Notes: generated by a model from the sequence alone, not told the origin. DNA of 64,000 bases from Salibacterium halotolerans (GCF_900115625.1 NZ_FOXD01000010.1:1-64000), one strand, 5' to 3'. Numbered from the stretch's first letter, positions 17,393 through 27,413 are shown. Translations and numbers: made by a program.

Positions 17393-18397
17393 ATGGTGAT
17401 ACGGCATTGGGGAAAATTTCTTTTGACAGGTGTACTGTCGGTGTCTGTATTGAGTGCCTGCGGGCAGAGTGAAGGGGGTTCAGGATCGCCGCAGGAAGAA
17501 GTGGTACAGGTGGGGGCAACCCAGATCGTGGAACATCCTTCACTGGATGCAGCCTATGAAGGATTTAAACAGGGGCTCGCAGACAACGGTTATACCGAAG
17601 GGGAAAATATCGAATACGATATGCAGAACGCACAGGATGATATCAGTAATGCTCAGACTATTGCCAATAATTTTATTTCGACTGGGAAGGATCTTATTTT
17701 CGCCAATTCTACACCGAGTGCGCAGGCCGCTCTGAAGGCCAGTTCCGAGACTCCCATCGTTTTCACATCGGTCACGGACGCGATGGATGCCGGTCTGATA
17801 GAAAGTCCGGAATCTCCGGGCGAATTGATTACAGGGGTGATGGATCTTCATCCTGAAGCGATTAGCATGACCGTGGATTTCATATCTGAAAATTTCCCGG
17901 GAGCCAGTGTCGGTATGGTTTATAACTCAGGTGAACAGAATTCGGTGACGCAGGTGGAAGAAGTAAAAGCTGCGATGGAAGGAACGGATCTCACATCTGT
18001 TACGCGCAGTGTTTCCTCGTCTGCCGAAGTGAAGCAGGCGGCGGAATCTCTCGCAGGGGAAGCGGATGTGATGTACATTGTAACGGATAATACAGTGGTA
18101 TCGGCACTGGAATCTGTGGTGGGAGTTGCTAACGAGCAGGATATCCCGATGGTGGTAAGCGAACCGGATTCGCTGGAGCGGGGCGGCTTTGTCACGTACG
18201 GTATTAATTACGAGCAGATTGGTCACCGCGCGGGAGAAATGGCCGCCCGTATTCTGGACGGGGAAGCATCTCCTTCCGACATTCCTGCTGAGTATCCACA
18301 GGAAATGCAGCTGATGATCAACAAAAAAGCCGCATCGGAACAGGGAGTAGAGATCAAGGAAGCGTGGGAAGAAGAAGCAGAATTTATCAATGAATGA
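17393..18397 (+). CDS. ABC transporter substrate-binding lipoprotein (TrpX family)
   Basis: The protein is a 334-residue lipoprotein with a lipobox ending in SAC (Cys near residue 23). The sequence fits the DUF534/TrpX-type periplasmic fold: IVEHPSLDAAYEGFKQGL, NAQTIANNFISTGKDLIFANSTPSA in two parts, and IVFTSVTDAMDAGLI. Homologues with matching permease and ATPase are predicted importers of tryptophan or tyrosine. The permease and ATPase follow. It has no T-box leader that I can see. A GC hairpin downstream may lower expression of the later genes. Confidence 0.82.
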   Translation: MVIRHWGKFLLTGVLSVSVLSACGQSEGGSGSPQEEVVQVGATQIVEHPSLDAAYEGFKQGLADNGYTEGENIEYDMQNAQDDISNAQTIANNFISTGKDLIFANSTPSAQAALKASSETPIVFTSVTDAMDAGLIESPESPGELITGVMDLHPEAISMTVDFISENFPGASVGMVYNSGEQNSVTQVEEVKAAMEGTDLTSVTRSVSSSAEVKQAAESLAGEADVMYIVTDNTVVSALESVVGVANEQDIPMVVSEPDSLERGGFVTYGINYEQIGHRAGEMAARILDGEASPSDIPAEYPQEMQLMINKKAASEQGVEIKEAWEEEAEFINE

Positions 18398-18402
18398 TAA
18401 AT

Positions 18403-18450
18403 AAGCCCGGTCCGGTCTGTTTTCTCAAGGTAACGGGCCGGACTTCTTTC
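18403..18450 (+). terminator. Weak hairpin between binding protein and permease genes
   Basis: AAGCCCGGTCCG pairs with CGGGCCGGACTT through two G-U pairs, and CTTTC follows. It probably acts as a partial terminator or mRNA-end protector so that the binding protein is made in excess. Confidence 0.5.
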
Positions 18451-18551
18451 ATGCATGGCATCAGACAACGCATCAGAATGTTCCGGGTTCCGCTGTTTTC
18501 CGGCAGAACCGGATGTTCAAATGAACATAGGAAGGGAGGACGCGTACAGAA

Positions 18552-19553
18552 ATGTTATCTGCCATATTTGGATCAGTCGAAACAGGAATTATATACGCTT
18601 TAATGGCGCTTGGCGTCTACATATCATTTCGGGTGTTGGATTTTCCTGATCTAACAGTGGATGGGAGCTTTGTGACGGGATCTGCTATCGCGGCCGTGCT
18701 GATGACAAACGGGCAGTCCCCGATTATTGCAACGGCAGCCGGCGCGGCAGGAGGATTTCTCGCTGGATGTATTACCGGCATACTGCATACGAAAGGGAAA
18801 ATCAACCCCCTGCTATCGGGGATCCTGATGATGATTGCATTGTATTCCATCAATTTACGTATCATGGGGGGGCAGTCCAATGTTCCGCTGTTAAATGAAC
18901 AAACAATATTTACGATGATAACCGATTTCTGGACGGGGCTTGGGATCAGCCAGCCGGTGAATCAGTTTCTGGTGGGAATCGGCATCAACGATCCCTCCAT
19001 TATTTTCACTGCTTTACTGTTAACCCTTATCGTTAAATTTCTCACCGACTACTTTCTCAAAACAGAAGTCGGCATGGCTCTTCGTGCCACCGGTGATAAC
19101 AAATCGATGATCCGCAGCTTTTCTGCGAATACGGACGGCTTAATCATTTTAGGTATTGGTCTTTCCAATGCTCTGGTCGCTTTATCAGGCGCCCTTGTCG
19201 CTCAACAGGGCGGTTTTGCCGATGCCGGGATGGGAGTCGGTATGATTATCATCGGGCTGGCATCCGTGATTATTGGGGAAGCATTGTTTGGAACGAAATC
19301 TATTGCACGCACCACATTTGCTGTCATCATAGGGGCTGTGATCTACCGTATTGTTGTAACGCTCGCGCTGTTGGCTGACTTTCTTGAAACAGGCGACATG
19401 AAACTGATCACCGCTGTCATTGTTATCGGCGCGCTGATTACACCGAAACTTATTGAAACGCGCCGGGAAAAGAAACGGCGGCTCCGCAAGAAAGCGGAAC
19501 TTTCCAAAGCATCACCGGCTGACGAAAGGGGAGAGCATAATGCTTCGACTTGA
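18552..19553 (+). CDS. ABC transporter permease (TrpY type)
   Basis: This 333-residue protein has about eight to nine membrane helices. FRVLDFPDLTVDGSFVTGSAI and MALRATGDNKSMIRSFSANTD are typical of the branched-chain-type permeases in TrpXYZ systems. It forms the membrane channel for the lipoprotein encoded upstream. The end overlaps the ATPase start by 14 bases, so they are coupled. The highly basic tail lies in the cytoplasm. Confidence 0.85.
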   Translation: MLSAIFGSVETGIIYALMALGVYISFRVLDFPDLTVDGSFVTGSAIAAVLMTNGQSPIIATAAGAAGGFLAGCITGILHTKGKINPLLSGILMMIALYSINLRIMGGQSNVPLLNEQTIFTMITDFWTGLGISQPVNQFLVGIGINDPSIIFTALLLTLIVKFLTDYFLKTEVGMALRATGDNKSMIRSFSANTDGLIILGIGLSNALVALSGALVAQQGGFADAGMGVGMIIIGLASVIIGEALFGTKSIARTTFAVIIGAVIYRIVVTLALLADFLETGDMKLITAVIVIGALITPKLIETRREKKRRLRKKAELSKASPADERGEHNAST

Positions 19554-20334
19554 ACAGGTTTCCCTGACATTTAACGAAGGAACAATGGATGAAAAACAGG
19601 CCCTTCAGAACGCGGATATCGAACTGAAAAGTGGTGAATTCCTAACGGTTATCGGCAGTAATGGGGCAGGGAAATCAACACTGATGAATGTGATTTCCGG
19701 GTCAATCATTCCAGATACAGGAAACATTTTCATTAACGAACAGGCTGTCACCCCGATGCAGGAGTATAAACGGTCACAGATGATCGGCCGGGTGTTTCAA
19801 AATCCGTCGGCCGGCACCGCACCTTCGATGACCATTGAAGAAAACTTGTCCATGGCGTGGTCCCGCAATAAAAAACGTACGCTGAAACCCGGTGTAAATA
19901 AAAAGAAAAAAGAATTATTCCGGGACCATCTGCAAACATTGAATCTCGGACTCGAAGACCGCATGACGGCCAAGGTCGGTCTCCTCTCCGGCGGAGAACG
20001 GCAGGCGCTGTCCCTGTTAATGGCAACATTTACAGAGCCGGATATTTTAATGCTGGATGAACATACCGCGGCACTCGATCCGTCCAGAGCAGAGCTGATT
20101 ACCGGCATTACCGCAGATGTAGTGGAGAAGTTCCAGCTTACGACACTTATGGTGACGCATAACATGCAGCAGGCTCTGGATCTTGGCACACGTCTGATTA
20201 TGATGGATCAGGGGCGGATTATTCTGGATGCAGCGGGTGAAGAGAAACAGAATTTGACCATCGAAAAACTGCTCGAAGAATTTCAACGGCTCCGTGGTGA
20301 AAAAATGGCGAATGATAAAGCAGTGCTTGGCTGA
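19540..20334 (+). CDS. ABC transporter ATP-binding protein (TrpZ type)
   Basis: The ATPase has 264 residues. Walker A is GSNGAGKST (near 41-49), the signature LSGGERQ, and Walker B ILMLDEHTAALDP. I start at ATG 19540 with GGGGAGAG upstream; the frame reaches further back, but inside the permease gene. It powers the importer formed with the two preceding gene products. Confidence 0.9.
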   Translation: MLRLEQVSLTFNEGTMDEKQALQNADIELKSGEFLTVIGSNGAGKSTLMNVISGSIIPDTGNIFINEQAVTPMQEYKRSQMIGRVFQNPSAGTAPSMTIEENLSMAWSRNKKRTLKPGVNKKKKELFRDHLQTLNLGLEDRMTAKVGLLSGGERQALSLLMATFTEPDILMLDEHTAALDPSRAELITGITADVVEKFQLTTLMVTHNMQQALDLGTRLIMMDQGRIILDAAGEEKQNLTIEKLLEEFQRLRGEKMANDKAVLG

Positions 20335-20364
20335 CAGGACACATTCGAAACAGGAGGAGAATAC

Positions 20365-21261
20365 ATGAAAACGGCAACTGTTAAAATACATGAAAAAGAG
20401 ACCGTGGCTGTCATAACAGACGATGAACAAGTCGTGGATATAACCGCTGCCGCCTTGAAAAGCGCATCCGCTTATCAGGTTCCGGATTCCATGATTCAGG
20501 CGGCAGCAGACGGAGAAAGGTTCTGGGAGGAAGCGGGCAGGCTGACAGAATGGGTGCTGGATAACAACCACAGTGACTGCCTTTACCCGCTCGAGGAAGT
20601 CACCCTGTGCGCGCCGGTCCCAGTTCCTCACAAAAACATCATGTGTGCCGGAAAGAATTATAAAGATCATGCTGTAGAAATGGGGAGTGAAACGGATATT
20701 CCAGATGATCCGATTATATTCACCAAAGCACCCACCACTGTAATCGGACCTGGAGAGGAAATAAATCCTCATCCTGATGTCACGAATGAAGTGGATTATG
20801 AAGGAGAAATAGCAGTCATCATTGGTAAGGGCGGGACCGGCATTCCCAAAGAACAGGCTGCTGACCATGTTTTCGGGTATACACTCGCCAATGATGTTAC
20901 CGCAAGAGATCTGCAGAAAAGACACAACCAATTTTTTCTCGGAAAAAGTATGGATACCTTTTGTCCCATGGGACCCTGGATAGTGAACCAGGAAGACATA
21001 GAAGGAAAAGACGTGAAACTGGAAACGTACGTGAACGGAGAACGCCGGCAGCAGGCAGCGATGTCCCAAATGATTTTTTCGGTTTACGACCTCATTGAAA
21101 TTATTTCCCGGGCAATAACGCTCCAGCCGGGTGATATTATTGCCACAGGCACGCCTGCCGGAGTAGGCAAAGCATTCGATCCGCCTCGTCTTCTGCAGCC
21201 TGGAGATGAAGTGGTGGTTACCGCTGATGGAATTGGCAGGCTTACAAACCTGGTCAAATAA
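20365..21261 (+). CDS. Fumarylacetoacetate hydrolase family protein
   Basis: The protein has 298 residues. The C-terminal FAH domain (about 85-295) shows CAGKNYKDHAVEMGSE, IIFTKAPTTVIGPGE, the metal ligands in EVDYEGEIAVIIG, and GDIIATGTPAGVG. Members hydrolyse or decarboxylate beta-keto acids from aromatic degradation, or act as oxaloacetate decarboxylases or acylpyruvases. Substrate choice cannot be read here. It lies 30 bp after the amino-acid importer genes and may be co-transcribed. It converges on the next gene with only 3 bp between stops. Confidence 0.85.
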   Translation: MKTATVKIHEKETVAVITDDEQVVDITAAALKSASAYQVPDSMIQAAADGERFWEEAGRLTEWVLDNNHSDCLYPLEEVTLCAPVPVPHKNIMCAGKNYKDHAVEMGSETDIPDDPIIFTKAPTTVIGPGEEINPHPDVTNEVDYEGEIAVIIGKGGTGIPKEQAADHVFGYTLANDVTARDLQKRHNQFFLGKSMDTFCPMGPWIVNQEDIEGKDVKLETYVNGERRQQAAMSQMIFSVYDLIEIISRAITLQPGDIIATGTPAGVGKAFDPPRLLQPGDEVVVTADGIGRLTNLVK

Positions 21262-21264
21262 TAA

Positions 21265-22005
21265 TCAGGATGCCGGGATAACGAAAGGCATTTCCCATTC
21301 CAGCGTTTTGGTATTTGTCCGCTCCACTGTGAGCGAAAATTGTTCCCCAGGCTGGTAGGCGAATTCCAGAGACCCTTCATACGTTCCATTATCGTTTATC
21401 TCAGTGTTGGTGAAGGCAGGGTAAATCTTTTCTCCCTGCACGTTCATGGACCAATCAAGCTTTCCTTCGGATGCATGATCTTCGGCCTGGATGTGAAACG
21501 TTTTTCCATCCCTTTCCATCTTTATGATTGTCAGTTCTTCTCTTGTAAGAGGAAAAGAATCGGCATTCACCTTTGGAAAGTTTACATTCTTTGTGCTGTT
21601 ATCAACGATCAGGAGCAGCGGCACTGTAAGATGGCTCGTTACTTCATGGAGAGGAGAGGAGAGTGACTGTTTTACCGTCACTATGTGGTTCTGCTCCTGT
21701 TTTTGGCTGTATTCCGGTTTTCCTGACGTCTGATAGCTGTTCCCATGGGTGTCCGACAGCCGTTCAGGAAAACGCAGCGTTATATCGGAAGCATCGATGT
21801 GTCTCGTTTCGTCTTTGGCAGCAATCGAGAAAGAGATAGAAGCGTTGGAACCGGATTTTTCTGCACGGTCTGTATGTTCGAATGTTACGGTATACAATTC
21901 GTTGGAAAACGATGTTTTTTCTTCCATGGAAGATGTATCAGTGCTGCTGCAGGCTTCAAGAAAAAGGACGACAGGGAGAAGAAAAACGGCCAGAAACCGT
22001 TTCAT
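21265..22005 (-). CDS. Unrecognised lipoprotein
   Basis: This is a 246-residue secreted lipoprotein: a signal helix and lipobox LEAC (Cys19), followed by Ser/Thr-rich beta-type sequence with no cysteines later. The pattern suggests two beta-sandwich domains (TVTFEHTDRAEKSGSNASI, then MERDGKTFHIQAEDHA). I do not recognise the family. It lies alone, convergent with the FAH-family gene, and element copy B is upstream of it. Confidence 0.6.
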   Translation of the reverse strand: MKRFLAVFLLPVVLFLEACSSTDTSSMEEKTSFSNELYTVTFEHTDRAEKSGSNASISFSIAAKDETRHIDASDITLRFPERLSDTHGNSYQTSGKPEYSQKQEQNHIVTVKQSLSSPLHEVTSHLTVPLLLIVDNSTKNVNFPKVNADSFPLTREELTIIKMERDGKTFHIQAEDHASEGKLDWSMNVQGEKIYPAFTNTEINDNGTYEGSLEFAYQPGEQFSLTVERTNTKTLEWEMPFVIPAS

Positions 22006-22119
22006 AACACAACACCTTTCAGTCTATAACATTACAGACCCAGTGTAACATACTCATACAGCTTCCGGCGCGCAGCGGGCAAAGAGTACCTGTACATAAC
22101 ATCTATAACGAGACAAGAA

Positions 22120-22520
22120 GAGTTTGGGACAAAAGAAAAATGTATAAAACAAAACACGAACGTCTTTTGTTTCTGTTTAGAACCCGCATGGCAGTGGAGC
22201 CAAAATGCTTCGACTCCTGCTCAGAACAGCACGAGTCACGGGGACCCCGCAGGAAGCGATTTTCTTTCGAGGGCCCGCAGGATGCGGGTCAGGTCGGCGC
22301 CCGCCAGGACGTGCCGGTCTTAGCCGATTTTCCTCCTTTCGAGCCGTGCCCACGGCAAAGAAGACACGATGAGCCCAGCGAATCGATGTCGCCTTTGTAC
22401 TCCGGAGTGAAAGCGAAGTGTTTTGACGAAGCGGTGTTTAATGCAAAACAAAAATTCCGAACGATTCCTTGAAGAATCGTTCGGAATTTTTCAATCGCTT
22501 TAGAGTTTTGGCCCAGCCTC
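22120..22520 (-). mobile_element. GAGGCTGGGACAAAA element, copy B
   Basis: It is bounded by GAGTTTGGGACAAAA on the left and TTTTGGCCCAGCCTC on the right, an inverted pair. Relative to copies A and C it is inverted: the block CAGGAGTCGAAGCATTTTGG appears on the minus strand. It is about 400 bp and non-coding. Its hairpin, near the right end, lies just downstream of the kamA-like gene. Confidence 0.7.
22451..22491. terminator. Element-borne hairpin terminating the aminomutase gene
   Basis: ATTCCGAACGATTC and GAATCGTTCGGAAT form a long stem with A-run and T-run on the two sides. It is the only terminator-like structure after the minus-strand gene at 22593. Confidence 0.7.
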
Positions 22521-22592
22521 TCGTTTCTTACGTATGCGTTTCAGTGAAAAACGCGATTCTATTTTCTCTGATGGAGCGGATGTAACAGCGCC

Positions 22593-23780
22593 CTATCTGG
22601 AAACAGCCCGGGACTTCCTTGTTTGTTTCTGTGGAATATCCGGCATGTCATTTACGGATACAACGTCATCCACTTTTTTCTCCGGCTGCTGCCAGTACTG
22701 TTCGTTGCCGGGAAGGTCATCAAACCACGCAGCATCATCCGGACAATCCAGCACCATGAACTTTCCGTACTGTCCGTCTCTTGATTGGTGGTATTTCAAG
22801 TATGCTTTTCCATCTTCCACAGCCAGTATCTCAATTTTCCCCGAAGTATGACTCATGGATAAGCGGATTCGTTTCCCGAGGCCGCTCGTTCTTGCTTTAG
22901 CTTCTTCCACGGCGTCATATGCCTCTTTGAGGGTAAGAACAAAATCGTTGTTTCCTGCGACGGGGCGGTTGATAAAGAAATAGTACGGAGTGACACCGGC
23001 CCAGGACAATTTATCAAGCAGGTCGGTCAGGTCATCGGGATGATCATTGATGCCTTTCAGCACCGGAGTTTGATTCACAATCACAGCGCCTGCGTCATGA
23101 AGGGCCTGAAACCCTTTTTTTGCTTCTTCGGTGATTTCACGCGGATGGTTCACGTGGGCCATAATGTAAATGCGGTGATTCGGGGTGGAATATTCCCGGA
23201 TCAGGTTCAACAGCTCTTCATCTTCGTAGAAACGCATCGGGTTGAAAACAGGAAGTTTAGATCCGATCCGGATAATTTTCACGTGCGGTATGCTTCGGAG
23301 TTCTTCAATGATATAACGTAGTTTTTTGGTTGCCAGAATAAGAGGATCTCCGCCGGTAAGGAGCACGTTATTGATTTCAGGGTGCTGCCTGATGTATTCC
23401 AGTCCCGGATTGACATCAATCATTGCCTCTTTCACATCATTACGGAACAGTCGTTTGCGGAAACAATATCGGCAGTAAGCGCCGCAGACTTCAGAACAGA
23501 TAAGAAGGGCTGTAGTCTCGTATTTATGCTGACAGCCCGGAACGACGTAGTTCGTATCTTCATCTGATGCGTCCCAGCGTCCGTATTCTTCAAGCTCCCC
23601 TTCATTGGGTATCACGAGATTTTTAATGGGATCATTCGGATCTTCCCAGTTAATCAGGTTAAGATAGTATTCGTTGACACGGAATACAAACTTTTCTGTT
23701 ATTTTTTTTAATCGTTCCCGCTCTTCTTCCGGAATCTGCTCAATCTGATCGATCTTCGTCAAGTACCTGGGTTGTGCCAT
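22593..23780 (-). CDS. kamA: KamA family radical SAM protein, lysine 2,3-aminomutase-like
   Basis: This radical SAM and PLP enzyme moves the alpha-amino group of lysine to make beta-lysine. Starting at 23780 (MAQPRYL) it has 395 residues; the frame runs further, but AAGAAAGGTG sits 12 bases before this ATG. The cluster motif CGAYCRYC uses Cys99, 103 and 106. LTGGDPL and the VNQTPVLKG region match aminomutases. Length and N-terminus look like KamA rather than the shorter EpmB. Beta-lysine derivatives can serve as osmolytes, but the usual partner acetyltransferase AblB is not adjacent. Confidence 0.82.
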   Translation of the reverse strand: MAQPRYLTKIDQIEQIPEEERERLKKITEKFVFRVNEYYLNLINWEDPNDPIKNLVIPNEGELEEYGRWDASDEDTNYVVPGCQHKYETTALLICSEVCGAYCRYCFRKRLFRNDVKEAMIDVNPGLEYIRQHPEINNVLLTGGDPLILATKKLRYIIEELRSIPHVKIIRIGSKLPVFNPMRFYEDEELLNLIREYSTPNHRIYIMAHVNHPREITEEAKKGFQALHDAGAVIVNQTPVLKGINDHPDDLTDLLDKLSWAGVTPYYFFINRPVAGNNDFVLTLKEAYDAVEEAKARTSGLGKRIRLSMSHTSGKIEILAVEDGKAYLKYHQSRDGQYGKFMVLDCPDDAAWFDDLPGNEQYWQQPEKKVDDVVSVNDMPDIPQKQTRKSRAVSR

Positions 23781-23941
23781 GTGCCGTATCATCACCTTTC
23801 TTAAAAAAATTCTACAGACAAAAATACTGGAATAAACAGTAAGAGTATAACAATTTTTGTTCGCAATAGTCAAAAAAATACCGAAAAACATGTAGGTACT
23901 TTTTGCATTAAACAGCAGTGCAATAAAATGCTTCGAATAGT

Positions 23942-23977
23942 GAAAAAGCCTTCCAATTTGTTATCGGAAGGCTTTTG
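23942..23977 (-). terminator. Terminator after msmX
   Basis: On the minus strand, AAAAGCCTTCCGAT and the later GGAAGGCTTTTT form a strong stem with T-run. Confidence 0.85.
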
Positions 23978-24003
23978 AATGATCTTAGCGGAGCCGGGAC
24001 ATA

Positions 24004-25104
24004 TCAGCGGATGCGGGCTTCTGATTCAGGATCGAAGAAATGTACTTTATTCATGTCGAAGGCCATTTCGACGGTTGTGTCCGCTTCAATTTCCGAACGG
24101 GAATCGACTCTTGCTATCAGCTGCTGTCCTCCGATCGTACTGTAAAGAATAATCTCAGCGCCGTTCATTTCCGCGACTTCAATCGGCAGCGTTACTTTAG
24201 ATTCCGGTGACGATTCAAGAAACAATGGTTCGTCGTGAATATCTTCCGGGCGGATTCCCATAAGAAGTGATTTGTTTTCAAAACCCTGCTCGCGCAGTAT
24301 TTTCATTTTGCCTTCCGGAACGCCGATGGAAACATTATTTCCAATGTTAAAGTAATTTCCTTCGAGGGTCCCTTCAAGAAAGTTCATCGCCGGCGATCCG
24401 ATAAAACCGCCGACAAAAAGGTTTTCCGGACTTTCGTACACTTCCTTGGGACTGCCGACCTGCTGGATAATACCATCTTTCAAAATCACGATGCGTGTCG
24501 CCATCGTCATCGCTTCGGTCTGGTCGTGGGTGACGTAAATTGTAGTGGAATCCAAGCGTTTATGCAGCTTGATAATTTCTGCGCGCATTTGAACACGAAG
24601 CTTGGCATCCAGGTTGGAAAGCGGCTCATCCATGAGGAACACCTTCGGATCACGGACAATCGCACGGCCGAGTGCCACACGTTGGCGCTGTCCGCCGGAA
24701 AGCGCTTTTGGCTTCCGGTCGAGGTATTCTTCAAGACCGAGAATTGACGCGGCATTATCGACACGCTCTTTTATATCTTCTTTTTTGAATTTACGGAGTT
24801 TCAGTCCGAAAGCCATATTGTCGTACACATTCATGTGGGGGTACAGGGCATAGTTCTGGAATACCATCGCAATGTCCCTGTCTTTCGGAGGGACTTCATT
24901 CATCCGCTTATCGTCAATCAGCAGGTCTCCTTCCGTAATATCTTCGAGTCCCGCGATCATCCGCAGCGTGGTTGATTTTCCGCACCCGGAAGGTCCGACA
25001 AATACGATAAATTCTTTGTCCTGCACTTTAAGGTTGAAATCATCAACCGCTGCTTCCCCGCCATCATACACCTTCTTGATTTGATTCATTGAAATTTCCG
25101 CCAT
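24004..25104 (-). CDS. msmX: Multi-sugar ABC importer ATPase MsmX/UgpC
   Basis: This 366-residue ATPase is close to B. subtilis MsmX. Walker A is GPSGCGKST (38-46), the signature is LSGGQRQ, and Walker B is [13 protein letters not shown]-terminal TOBE/OB regulatory domain follows (about 240-366). MsmX energises several different carbohydrate importers, which explains why no sugar permease genes are next to it. AAGGAGCGGGG precedes the start. A catabolite-repression site lies in its promoter. Confidence 0.9.
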   Translation of the reverse strand: MAEISMNQIKKVYDGGEAAVDDFNLKVQDKEFIVFVGPSGCGKSTTLRMIAGLEDITEGDLLIDDKRMNEVPPKDRDIAMVFQNYALYPHMNVYDNMAFGLKLRKFKKEDIKERVDNAASILGLEEYLDRKPKALSGGQRQRVALGRAIVRDPKVFLMDEPLSNLDAKLRVQMRAEIIKLHKRLDSTTIYVTHDQTEAMTMATRIVILKDGIIQQVGSPKEVYESPENLFVGGFIGSPAMNFLEGTLEGNYFNIGNNVSIGVPEGKMKILREQGFENKSLLMGIRPEDIHDEPLFLESSPESKVTLPIEVAEMNGAEIILYSTIGGQQLIARVDSRSEIEADTTVEMAFDMNKVHFFDPESEARIR

Positions 25105-25147
25105 TTTTCCCCGCTCCTTTTTGTTTTTATTTCATCGATTAATGTGT

Positions 25148-25174
25148 AGTATAGCGAAACAGGAAGCGTTTTCA
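25148..25174 (-). promoter_or_regulatory. msmX promoter with a CcpA cre site
   Basis: On the minus strand, TGAAAACGCTTCCT (25161-25174) matches the cre consensus for CcpA, and TATACT (25148-25153) is a good -10 box. The cre overlaps the expected -35/spacer region, so CcpA would be expected to repress. Confidence 0.6.
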
Positions 25175-25241
25175 TATAGAATAGTTGAACAAAATGGAAG
25201 CGATATCTTTTGTGCATGATGTATAACCACCGCGTGGTGCA

Positions 25242-26138
25242 TTATCTTTTAAGCTTTCTGATCAGCACATATAACGCCGAGGCGTTTGGAAATTGCTTCA
25301 TGTCGATGCCGGTTCTCTCAAACACTTTGTCCAGCCTGTACTGCAGTGTGTTACGGTGCATGTGAAGTACTTTTGCGGTAAGGCTCCGATTTAAGTTGCA
25401 GAGGAAAAAATGATACAACGTTTCCACCAGTTCCGACTCCTTTCCCAGTCCGGCAAGCGCATAATGATAGAGGGCCTGCTGCTGCTTTTCTTCCAACAGC
25501 GGAAGGACAAAGGGAAGCATTTCATATCCCTGAAACGTCCGTTCTTTGGGAAAGAGGGAGCGGGAAAGCTCAAAAAGCCGTTTTTCCTGCTTAAAAATTT
25601 CTTTTACATTTTCTTCTGCGTGCACCCGTCTGCCTGAGTAAATGAAGACGTCCAGCAGTAAATCGGCAGCGAGAATACCGGCGAGCTCACCTGCGTCAAA
25701 CAGGGAGCTGTCGTCGGATGACTGCTCTGGCACGAGAACGAGAAGAAGTTCTCTCGTGATAAAAACAGAACGGATAGGTTCATTAAAATAAAGCTGAACC
25801 GTTTCCCCGAGGTCGGACTGATTGTCATACAGCTTCCGCCCTTCAAGATAATAAAGCCGGAACGAAGGATATTGCGACAAAGAGTCCGGGCGGCCGCTGT
25901 CCTCTGCAAAGTATGCGAACCATTCAGGATTTCCGCTTTGAAAATGAGTTTCTTTATGTTGAAGATCAAACGAAAGGGAAAGAAGCTGCCGGTCTCTTTC
26001 GCTCAATTCTTTGGTTTTAACCGCAAAGCCTCCGGGAAAACGATGGGAGTGGAAAATAGTGAAAAATTCACGCTCAGCGGCGGTAAGCTCGTTTTCATAT
26101 ACGGCGGAGGGAAAGAGATATTTCAATGTATTCAGCAT
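25242..26138 (-). CDS. PucR-type HTH regulator (CdaR-like)
   Basis: The C-terminus of this 298-residue protein is the HTH found in PucR/CdaR activators: LNRSLTAKVLHMHRNTLQYRLDKVFERTG, then a short tail. The N-terminal 220 residues have no domain I can name. These regulators often act on uptake or sugar-acid genes. It lies upstream of msmX in the same orientation with a 137-bp gap that holds the msmX promoter, so it is probably a separate unit. Confidence 0.7.
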   Translation of the reverse strand: MLNTLKYLFPSAVYENELTAAEREFFTIFHSHRFPGGFAVKTKELSERDRQLLSLSFDLQHKETHFQSGNPEWFAYFAEDSGRPDSLSQYPSFRLYYLEGRKLYDNQSDLGETVQLYFNEPIRSVFITRELLLVLVPEQSSDDSSLFDAGELAGILAADLLLDVFIYSGRRVHAEENVKEIFKQEKRLFELSRSLFPKERTFQGYEMLPFVLPLLEEKQQQALYHYALAGLGKESELVETLYHFFLCNLNRSLTAKVLHMHRNTLQYRLDKVFERTGIDMKQFPNASALYVLIRKLKR

Positions 26139-26288
26139 GACAGTACGACCCTTTCTTCATCATTGTTATGTTCATGCTACTAATTATCGCAGAATTTATC
26201 TATAGAAAAGCGTAAAACATATCCGTGTGTGCAAGTAAATATATGGTACAATGGAAACACAAAAATTAAGAAGTAACGTGGTGATGGC

Positions 26289-27383
26289 ATGCCCGACGGA
26301 AAATACTTTCGACTTGGTTACGGAATCCTTATTCTTTTATTGGTTATATATCTGGGAACGCTGGTGGATTTTATCTTCCAGCCCGTGGTTGTTCTGTTTT
26401 CCACCCTGTTTGCTCCTATTGTAGTAGCAGGGGTTCTGTTTTATCTGTTCCGCCCGGTAGTAAACATCCTTTCCTGGAAACTGCCGAAAAGCCTGGCTAT
26501 TCTTCTGTTATACGTCCTTATCGTCGGCCTTCTTGTACTGCTTGTTATTGCAGTTGGGCCTTCGCTTCAGAATCAGTTCAACAATCTCGTACAGAATACG
26601 CCCGCGCTTGTTAATGAAGCGCAGCGGATGATTATCAATCTGCAGAATCAGGAGTGGTTCAACAACTTTATTGCTGAGATGAATTTCTCCTGGAGGGAAG
26701 TGAGCGCGCGCGCTGCAGAATATGCGAACCAGCTGTTTTCCGACATTGCAAGCAATATCGGAAATGTAGTGGGTATGATTACAAATGTCGTGATCATCAT
26801 TCTCATTCTGCCGTTTATCCTTTACTACATGCTCAAAGAAGGAAAGAAAGCGCCCGATTTCATTCTCCGGCTGCTGCCGGCCAAACAGGAAAAAGAAGGA
26901 CGCCGTGTTCTCGGCGACATGGACGAAGCACTCAGTTCCTACATTCAAGGACAGATTATTGTCAGTTTTTTCGTCGGAATTTGTGTATTTATCGGCTATG
27001 TCATTATCGGTCTTGACTATCCGCTTGTCCTGGCTGCAGCGGCAATGTTTTTCAATGTTATTCCGTTTCTTGGTCCGTGGATCGGCACGCTGCCTGGTGT
27101 TGTAGTTGGTCTGCTGGATTCACCGTTTCAGGCACTGCTTGTCATTATTGTTGTGGTTATTGTGCAGCAGATCGAAAGCAATTTTATTTCACCGCAGGTT
27201 ATGGGGCGCAAGCTTGACATTCATCCTCTGACCATTATCCTGCTGCTGCTTGTAGCTTCCAATTTCGCCGGTATTGTCGGTCTGCTGCTGGCAGTTCCGG
27301 CCTATGCGGTCGGCAAAGTAGTTGTCAGTCATACGTACAGATTGTTAAAGTTAAGAAACAAACCACCGGAAGATACAACGTAA
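26289..27383 (+). CDS. AI-2E family (PerM-like) membrane transporter
   Basis: This 364-residue membrane protein has about eight helices and a characteristic soluble helical insert between helices 3 and 4 (about 80-160). GPWIGTLPGVVVGLL and the late QQIESNFISPQVMGRKLDIHPL stretch are the family signature. The group contains AI-2 exporters, Na+/H+ antiporters and many of unknown substrate. The ribosome site is weak (GTGGTGATGGC). Which activity applies cannot be told from sequence. Confidence 0.85.
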   Translation: MPDGKYFRLGYGILILLLVIYLGTLVDFIFQPVVVLFSTLFAPIVVAGVLFYLFRPVVNILSWKLPKSLAILLLYVLIVGLLVLLVIAVGPSLQNQFNNLVQNTPALVNEAQRMIINLQNQEWFNNFIAEMNFSWREVSARAAEYANQLFSDIASNIGNVVGMITNVVIIILILPFILYYMLKEGKKAPDFILRLLPAKQEKEGRRVLGDMDEALSSYIQGQIIVSFFVGICVFIGYVIIGLDYPLVLAAAAMFFNVIPFLGPWIGTLPGVVVGLLDSPFQALLVIIVVVIVQQIESNFISPQVMGRKLDIHPLTIILLLLVASNFAGIVGLLLAVPAYAVGKVVVSHTYRLLKLRNKPPEDTT

Positions 27384-27413
27384 CGGAAAGGTTTTAATAG
27401 AAAGGAGATAAAC

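Noticed and set aside
20047-21069. Long minus-strand open frame (340 codons) opposite the ABC ATPase and FAH genes
   Set aside because: It lies wholly antisense to two clear genes, has no ribosome site and its amino acid make-up (rich in Phe, His, Cys, Ser) is that of a shadow frame.
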